NCBI GenBank assembly: GCA_035578905.1
Contig: JAQJVL010000110.1
Span: 1,883,131-1,947,130 of the forward strand
Direction: 5' to 3'
From: Stictocephala bisonia
Taxonomy: Eukaryota > Arthropoda > Insecta > Hemiptera > Membracidae
DNA length: 64,000 bases
Every line of letters starts with the position of its first letter. Position 1 is the first letter of the stretch. The notes beneath the pieces were generated by a model, which was given only the letters and a program-made list of their open reading frames with translations, made no database searches and was not told the DNA's origin. Positions 56,560 through 64,000 of the stretch are shown one piece after another. Position numbers and translations under genes: made by a program.

Positions 56560-57720
56560 GATGTTAAAAAATGCATGCTAGACCAATTAAACCTAAATAA
56601 ATTTGCCAAAGAATTATGGACAAAGGAAATAACGTTTATAGCGTAAATTAAATAGAAATAAATGAAGCAAGTTAACAGAAAAAAACTTGTTCAACAAGAA
56701 ATGAGGCTAGAGACAGGGAGAAAAGAAACTGTATTTATCTTAAGTTTTCTTTCAAGAAAGGGGCTGGCAACAGTTTTCTATCTCTACATCCACATTGTGA
56801 GAAGCAAGACACTTAAAAAACAAACTGGCCGTACAAAGTACTGTCGTATGTAAAGTGACCCTACATCGAGAAATACTGATATTTTATAGCCACTATTATA
56901 AAATAAGAAAATCAAGTAATTCAAAAAATAAAAGGTAGGTGTAAAGTTCATTAATTGGGGACTGTTAGGAAGAGTCCAAATTTGCTAATTCAATAATCCT
57001 ATACGTACTTTCGTGAAATAAAACTCAACTATCAAACAAATAATCAAGCATTATTTAAAGTATGCATAATTTAAGAATAATCTAATTAGTATTTAATGAT
57101 CTTGTTTCTTCCCATAGTCACGTGAAGGAATTCTTTTAAGAAAACGTTAATATTTTAAGCAAAGACGTCTAGAGAGATAAATACCAAAGGATGAATGGTC
57201 TATACTATAACATATCGATTTTAGTTGAAGGACGAGGTTTTTTAGGTAGATCGATCTTTTGTTAAAGTTTTTAAGACAGAACTTCCACAACATATTTATT
57301 TACAAATCTTAACTAACATAAACAAAATAAGTTTTATTCACATACTGTCTGTATTTATATTTAATTTACTTCCAAATGTTAACCCCAACATCTGAGATAT
57401 TGTAGTCGACAATCCCTCGATAGTTAACGTTTTTTATTATATCTGTGCAAGTTTATACGTTGATTAGAACAATAGACTGTCGAAATACTTGAGCCAGGCC
57501 CCGAGATTAGCAGCACCGCAGAACCACCATCAAGGTTGTTGATAACACAAATGTAACGGAGGCTTCATTACAAAAGTGTTGTGTCAAATATACACAACAA
57601 AATTACCTGAAAAATCACGGTAATGTGTCTTCGTTAAAGTAAACAAAATGATAAAACAGTCTCCATAAATGTTTGAAGCAGTCAAAAGAATAGTAATAGT
57701 TTTTTAATTAGCATAATACG
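56560..57720. other. AT-rich sequence, nothing recognised
   Basis: No supported gene or repeat is seen. Confidence 0.4.
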
Positions 57721-57733
57721 TGTTAGTACATGT

Positions 57734-58019
57734 ACAGTACAAGTAAACGTCACTCAACACAAATGTATTACAATATAAGCACAAAATGCACAAATATATT
57801 AACAATACAAGTACAAAATGCACGAATATTATGGTGATCGATTTCGGTGAACCACGCTCACCTTCCTCAGACCTCAGACCACTGACGAAGGTGAGCGTGG
57901 TTCACCGAAATCGATCATCATAATATTCGTGCATTTTGTACTTGTATTGTTAATACATTTCTGCATTTTGTGCTTATATTGTAATAGATTTGTGTTGTGT
58001 GACGTTTACTTGTACTGTT
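57734..58019. mobile_element. Long palindrome, about 130-bp arms, foldback or MITE-like
   Basis: Arm 57734-57865 is nearly the exact reverse complement of 57887-58019, with a 21-nt loop. The inner arm has CGATTTCGGTGAACCACGCT, CACCTTC and the outer arm ACAGTACAAGTAAACGTCAC. A diverged related end occurs near 61155-61180. Confidence 0.9.
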
Positions 58020-58041
58020 AAGAATAGTAAACCATGCCCAG

Positions 58042-58905
58042 TTTTTACTTTCTACCATATGCGTTAGCATAGAGAAAGTATTGTGATCGTAAAGAAACAA
58101 TTTTTTACAAGTTGGTCTAAAAATCCTGAACCCAAAAAAGTGATTAAAAAAAAAAAATTGATGTCTGTCCGTAAGTGCGTCTGTCTGTGTGTATGTGCAC
58201 TTCGCTAGATACCAAACGGATGGATAAATTTTTTTGAAATTTCGTATAAATGTGTATTTGGCCAATATTTCCAGACCATTTTTTCACTTTTTTGAAATTT
58301 TAGTTTTTGTAATTTATGGACAAAAAACATACAAAAAATGGAATTTTCTTTAAAAACGGCTCTAACGATTTTGATTACATTTTTAAAAAAGATGTAAACT
58401 ACAATTTAAAGTATTTTAGTAAAAACCGCATGTCTATAATTGCCAAATGTGTATTTATGGCAAAAAACATATTGGGAATCAAACTGGTAATTTTAAAAAT
58501 TTTGATTTTTGAAGTTATACTTCTTTGCGCCCGTTAGACACTTTGGGATGGGATGTTGGTCGAGAAACCGCGTCACGCTGAAAAGTAAGAACAAATTTTT
58601 AAGAACTATCGATTAATCGATTGTTAATCGAAGAAATTACTGATAATGATAATATAGGTGTATAATATAATAATGAAGTCACGTATAATATATTGAAGAT
58701 AAATATATTGAATAATATTGAAAAATGTCTTATATTTCATTTATATATCCTGTCTGTTTGAGTGCGTGAGTGGGTGTATGAGAATGGCCAAAGAAGTATA
58801 ACTTCCACCGTGTGGTCCGACGCACACCCAAATTTTAATTTTTTTAGTGTATAATATGGGGGACAGTTTGTGCCAATCCTTTCGAACCATTTATTTAATT
58901 TAGAA
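58042..58905 (+). repeat. Dispersed repeat family R3, copy 2, split by a nested element
   Basis: It matches 44735-45285 and 61753-62285 up to about 58510 and resumes near 58835 with TTTTTTAGTGTATAATATGG, GGGACAGTTTGTGCCAATCC. A 295-bp inverted-repeat element separates the two parts. Confidence 0.7.
58511..58805. mobile_element. Nested TIR element, 295 bp
   Basis: GAAGTTATACTTCTTTG (58511-58527) and its perfect complement (58789-58805) bound AT-rich DNA with no reading frame. It interrupts repeat family R3. MITE-like. No clear target duplication is visible. Confidence 0.65.
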
Positions 58906-59510
58906 CAATGAATAATATGACCCAATAAAATCAACATGTGATGTGTTAATTAGTTTTACTAGACGAAGGAGTTTAAACTAATATAGTAATAAATAATCCT
59001 TATTTTAATTGTATTTACGTTTCTCATAACAAACAAATCTATTTTTTCCCCATAAACAATTGTAAAGGGGACCAATATAAACGAAATGTCATTAAAAATA
59101 TCTGTCAAATGCGGTTTAGTCATAACTATATCGGATCACGGTGCACATATATTAACTGTCAATTTTTGTGCAAAATAAAGACATTGTAAGTTATTTAATA
59201 AACTGAACATGAATCTTCAAAATATAATTTATATATTTTAAAAGCAATTTTAACTGAGGACAAAATAGAAAACTTAGCAACTATCCTAAATAAATTAAAG
59301 CAAAGAATAATTCTTGTGGTATTCCCTAAAATGATAATAATAATAAAAAGAACTAAAGACAAAAGGTACAGACTTTAAAAAGTGGAAAGAAAACATTTTT
59401 TAGTTTAGTAAAATTACCTGTATTAATAACAACAAATTCTTTGTACATTCTAGTAAGAGTATGTAAGCTACAAAAAGTTAAAACTGAAGCACGATAAATT
59501 AAACATTTAA

Positions 59511-59922
59511 GAGTCTCCAGAGGCTGTCGGAGACTGTCGGCCATGTTGGTTTTAATCCCATAAGAACAATGTTATTTATTTTTGAACCGGATGTGATCAT
59601 ACGATCACGCGTATGCAAATTAAACAGTTATTTTGAAACGGATTTTACCAAACAAATCGCATTTGATCAGGAATTTCTTTGCGAATTCCTTATTTATTTT
59701 ATAGAAAAAATATTTGTTTGAAGTTTTAATTTTTACCTATTTTTCAGAACTAGGCGTATGTATTCAAAATATCAACAGCAAATCCAATGCGCAATATGAT
59801 AATGTTTAAAATGACACCTCATACACAACTTTTGGTCAATAAATAATGACAATATATGGATTCTCAAGTAACATTGTTCTTATGTGATTCAAAGCAACAT
59901 GGCCGACAACCTCTGCAGACTC
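59511..59922. mobile_element. TTAA-flanked MITE, 412 bp
   Basis: The ends GAGTCTCCAGAGG and inverted GAGTCTGCAGAGG adjoin TTAA at 59507-59510 and 59923-59926. The inverted arms extend about 65 bp through GTCGGCCATGTTG and CATAAGAACAATGTTA. The TTAA target suggests mobilisation by a piggyBac-type transposase. Confidence 0.7.
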
Positions 59923-59929
59923 TTAAGTC

Positions 59930-60680
59930 ATATTACGAAAATAATTAATTCAGTATGATATAATCACAGCAAAACTATTTTATAAATTACATGAGAATAA
60001 TGGATACAAAATGGGCAAAAAATCTTTAGATGTAATAGTAATAAAGAATCAATTGTAAGGTAATTAACTGTCACAATTAATTGTTTTGAAGTTACTAAAC
60101 CTAAGCAACGTGCTTGTTTGGCAAATGTTGCAAATTTAGATGATTTTATTAGAGCCAATACTACGTCATTGGTTCCATGTAGTCTGCCTCTCCAACAGGT
60201 TTTTGAAAATAAAAATGGAAATGCAAAATCTTACAAATTACCGGCATATTTTCTTATTGTCTCTTTACTAAATTGTTTGAGAATGTGAGTACAACAGATT
60301 TGCGATGTAATACTACTTTAAGAAAAATTACGTGATAACGAGGTCATAATTTCGATATTGATTACGAACAATAACAATTCATGAGTCAGTAGTGTCAGTG
60401 AAAATCATGAAAATAAGATTGAATATTTCGGTGCAAAGAGTCTTATATATTCATCTTATATATAAATACCCCTTATATATTTATGGAGTAAACAGAAATT
60501 AATTGTGTATTTGGGTTTTCTTCTTGAAGATATGTCTACGAATAAGAGTCTATACTTTTGTTTTCTTACAAAAGAAAAAACACTAGTGAAGAAGTACGTC
60601 CTGTGAGCTCGTCAGGTGCGTATAGTAATAATATATCAACATTTTTAATGTTAAAACCAGTTAAAACAATCTGTAATTAA
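59930..60680. other. AT-rich sequence, nothing recognised
   Basis: No supported gene or repeat is seen. Confidence 0.4.
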
Positions 60681-60684
60681 ACTG

Positions 60685-61650
60685 TGCTATAATTTGGAGA
60701 CCACCAGGGGTACATACTCGGACATTTTTTATTTTATAAACGAAATTTATAATTAATTGTTATCTCTAACGCGCATAAATAAGTTGTGTTTATATGCCAA
60801 TGGAACAAATTTTTAAGATTTCAAGAAAACCAATATTGTGACCTAATTTGAAATTATGACCTAATTTAATTTTAATATACTAATATTTAGTAATGTTTGT
60901 CCTCAATTTTATATTGTCATTAAAAACAGGTCATATGCTTATTTATGGTCGAGATCACATGTTAATAGCTTCAATCATTGAATAATAAATTAGAATTGAA
61001 GCTACCTTTTTACTAATGATAACCAATACTGTATGATAAATATGTTATAAGATCATACACATTAAACACCATCAAAATTATACACATTATTATTTAAATA
61101 GTATATTCTGAATAAATTGTCACTATATTTATTAGTTATGCGTCACAATATAAATGATCGAGTTCGGTAAACCAACTCTTACGCTTTTTTCCTGTGCCAT
61201 AATTTGAAGACCACCAGGGGTACATACTCGGCCCTTTTTTTATTTTATAAACGAAATTTTTAATTAATTGCTATCTCTAATGCGTATGAATAATTTGTGT
61301 TTGTATGCCAATGGAACAAGTTTTTAAGATTTCAAGATAATCAATATACTAATTTGAAATTATGCCCTAAATTGATTTTAATATACTAATTATTTACAAT
61401 GTTTGTTTTCAATTTCATATTGCCATTAAAAACAGGTCATATGCTTATTTTTAGTCGATATCATAATCACTACTTAAATAATAAATTAGAATTGAAACTA
61501 CCTTTTTAATAATGATGACCAATAATGTATGTATTAACATGTTATCAAATTATACACATTAAACACAATCACTATTATACACATTATTACATCAATAGTC
61601 TATTCTGACAGGGTTTATTCAGTTCAATGAACCAACTCTTACTCTTACGG
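60685..61650 (+). repeat. Direct duplication, about 510-bp and 455-bp copies
   Basis: CCACCAGGGGTACATACTCG is at about 60701 and 61211. The copies share TATGCCAATGGAACAA, TTTAAGATTTCAAGA, ACAGGTCATATGCTTATTT and CCAACTCTTA. The second copy has small deletions. No coding frame. Confidence 0.8.
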
Positions 61651-61752
61651 ACTTATTCTCTTCTTTCTCAAAATAATAGGGCCTACAATTAAATTGATAT
61701 TTACACTAACTTGATCTCTGGTATAACATAAATATAACTGCAGTTTGTCATT

Positions 61753-62285
61753 TTACTTTCTCTCATATGCGTTAGCATAAAGAAAGTATTGTGATCGTCC
61801 AAAAAAATTTTTTTATTATAAGTTGGTGTAAAAATTCATTTTAGGGTCCCCCGAACCCAAAAAATTGGGGTTTTGAAAAAAAATGTTTGTGTCTGTCCGT
61901 ATGTCTATGTGTATGTGAAGTTCGCTGGAGGACAAACGTATGGATCAATTTTTATGAAATTTGATACTTAAGCCAATAACACCAGGCAGTTTTTCACTTT
62001 TTTTGAAATGTTATTTTTTTAAATTTTTATGGGCAAAAAACACACAAAAAAGGATTTTCTCAAACACGGCTCTAACGATTTCGATAAAGTTTTCAGAAAT
62101 GATGTGAATTACAATTTAAAATACTTTAGTAAAAACCTAATGTCTATAACTTGAATAGTTTTTGAGTTATGCTAAAAAAATATTTGGGAATCAAACTGGT
62201 AATATTCCAAGTTTTGATTTTTTAATCTTTATTGATTGGGGAAAGTTTGTGACAAATCTTTGAAATCATTCATTTATTTTTACGA
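61753..62285 (+). repeat. Dispersed repeat family R3, copy 3
   Basis: Uninterrupted copy starting ACTTTCTCTCATATGCGTTA, GCATAAAGAAAGT, a small inverted start shared with copy 2. It ends near TGACAAATCTTTGAAATCAT. Confidence 0.75.
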
Positions 62286-62289
62286 TCGC

Positions 62290-63720
62290 ATTTATGTTAT
62301 AAAACGTTCTAAAAGTATGAAATTTCATAATATATTCAGACAAGAAATGATTCCTTCTTGCCACGATTTTCTAAATTTACTATTTTATCCTTTTATTTCA
62401 TAATTTTTTCATTCTTGTTAGGATATTAACAAGTCTATCTGAAATGACACCATAATTGGAAAATACAAACAATGGATATGAAATGGGTGTCAGAATTTGA
62501 ATACATCGAACCTTATAATACTAACTATTATCCACTGATATAAAACACATTCGTTGCACGATGTATAATTTATTAATCTGTGTATAGTCAAATTTACTTC
62601 GGTAATTTTCTCCTTCGAGAAATGTTCACTCTTTTATGTATCTCCTGTACTTTGTTATTTGTATAGTTTTTAATGTCTTTGGCGTTTAACAGCTGTTTGA
62701 ACTACCGCGATTCACAGACGGAACCAAACTATTGTAGTAAAAGGTGATGTAAAAAGACACGGACGAGCTAAACAAAGTAAGTTTATGCACGTCTATTCTA
62801 TTGAACGAAGCGTGAAGAAGCCAGGCCCGTTCTGTAAATGGAGTTAGCCAGGCATCAACTAGTAATACTAGGCCATTAGACCTGCACTACTCTGTAATCT
62901 TCCTGTTGTGAATGACTTAAAGGCCCAGCTCTATTAGACTACATTGTTTTATTTGAACGCTTATTGACTATAGCCGCGTTGGTCAATATACAGCTGGAGT
63001 TTCTCAGTCGCCTTGTGGGCCTGACAACTCACACAAACACTACAGTCCGTTCGTTCAGCTATGGACTAGCGGACTATAGACTAACTACCAAACACGCACG
63101 ACAATACGGCTGTTTACGTCTCCTTCCAGCCAACACTACTTGGTAAACTTGTGGACGTCTCACTACACTTTGGAAACTTTGTGCTTTTCAAATAAGACCT
63201 ATGTTATCATCATAATATTTTCATAATGTAATATAAGTTATAAAGAAAATGACTTTAAACATGAAAGGAATGCGATACAAACTAACAAATAAACTGTTTA
63301 TGAGTATACAGTTTTCTGTTTTTTAAAAAATTATATTTTATATTTTTTATATCACATTACATTAGTGTTTGGACTTATTTCTCTCATAATTTTTAGTAAA
63401 TTAAAAAATATTATGATAGCTGAGATATTAGTTAAAAAGCACAAAGTTGCCAAAATGTAGTGGAACATCCACTTAACCACTAATTAGGGGTGGCCGGAAG
63501 TGGAGATAAACAGCCCTGCCGTCGTGCGTGTGAGGTAGCAAGTAAGTTATCTATAATCCGTTACCATCCATAGCTGAAGGAACAGGCTGTATAGGTATTA
63601 TTGGTTTCTGACGACATCCTGTGGCACTACGAATAACAAATCTATGTAGTTGAGAGCCATGACATAACAATTGTAATTAAATTCCAAGCTAGATATAAAG
63701 TTGACTTTATCATCTGTTCC
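62290..63720. other. No gene recognised
   Basis: AT-rich with a slightly GC-richer part at 62700-63150. No frame of recognisable family. Confidence 0.4.
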
Positions 63721-63729
63721 AAACTCCCG

Positions 63730-63960
63730 AAACCATTGGCTTGATCTTATCCAAAGAGCGGCCAAATTCATACAATATACAAAAAGCTAGCTATGTAATT
63801 TAATCAGAAAAATATCTTAAAGTAGTTTTCTTTTTTAAAAAACTTAATGTTCTTGTATGCATTTGTTATAGTCCGAAAGAGGCATTTAATATAATACCTG
63901 TCGTTACACTAAAAGCCACCTAGCATCTACCAACTGCCTTCTAAGGTACCGAACGTTTTT
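63730..63960 (+). pseudogene. Possible decayed LINE C-terminal fragment
   Basis: The plus strand reads HWLDLIQRAAKFIQYTKS, stop, then YLKVVFFFKKLNVLVCICYS. This resembles the thumb-to-C-terminal segment of CR1/Jockey-type polyproteins (LQRAxRxI, then KxLxVxxF). Short and broken, so weakly supported. Confidence 0.3.
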
Positions 63961-64000
63961 AGGTAGTTAAATTCACCTTTTTAAACAATAGGTGCTAAAT

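Overview
The window looks like an animal, most likely insect, nuclear genome segment. It is AT-rich, has one clearly spliced protein gene, consensus GT-AG introns, non-LTR retrotransposons with insect-type reverse transcriptases, tRNA- and 5S-derived SINEs, cut-and-paste DNA transposon remnants and long minisatellite arrays. A hemipteran source is my guess from the look of the repeats; nothing in the sequence proves it.

Region by region. 1-2300: a decayed minus-strand non-LTR retrotransposon. 2777-12984: the one well-supported host gene, on the minus strand, with five coding exons whose splice phases all agree. They give a 709-residue single-pass membrane protein: signal peptide, cysteine-rich N-cap, about 11 leucine-rich repeats, LRR C-cap, one or two fibronectin-III-like modules, a transmembrane helix and a 35-residue tail. 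Its introns hold three mobile-element remnants: a retrotransposon 3' end in intron 1, a TTAA-flanked piggyBac-like element in intron 3 and a TA-flanked pogo/Tigger-like element in intron 4. 12985-18960: upstream DNA with a SINE, two small repeat blocks and an E-box cluster. 18977-22945: an apparently full-length non-LTR retrotransposon with an intact 965-residue endonuclease/reverse-transcriptase ORF, bounded by a 12-bp target duplication. 23019-24694: a hAT element with a near-perfect 8-bp target duplication and a decayed transposase N-terminus. 26950-27840: the 3' end of another retrotransposon. 29500-39160: four tandem arrays or composite elements, including an 86-bp array (about 22 copies) and a roughly 117-bp array (about 22 copies) with dimeric higher-order structure. 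39160-64000: mostly non-coding, with dispersed repeats, inverted-repeat elements, short tandem arrays, two more SINEs and a few weak exon candidates.

The most interesting theme is modular SINEs. Three copies share one central domain. Two carry a tRNA-like head and one a 5S-rRNA-like head. Two share a tail that resembles the 3' end of the retrotransposon remnant at 26950-27840, and the third has a different tail. This suggests SINE mobilisation by, and recombination around, a partner LINE. The only host gene I can assign with confidence is the LRR membrane protein. Other candidate exons are flagged as tentative.
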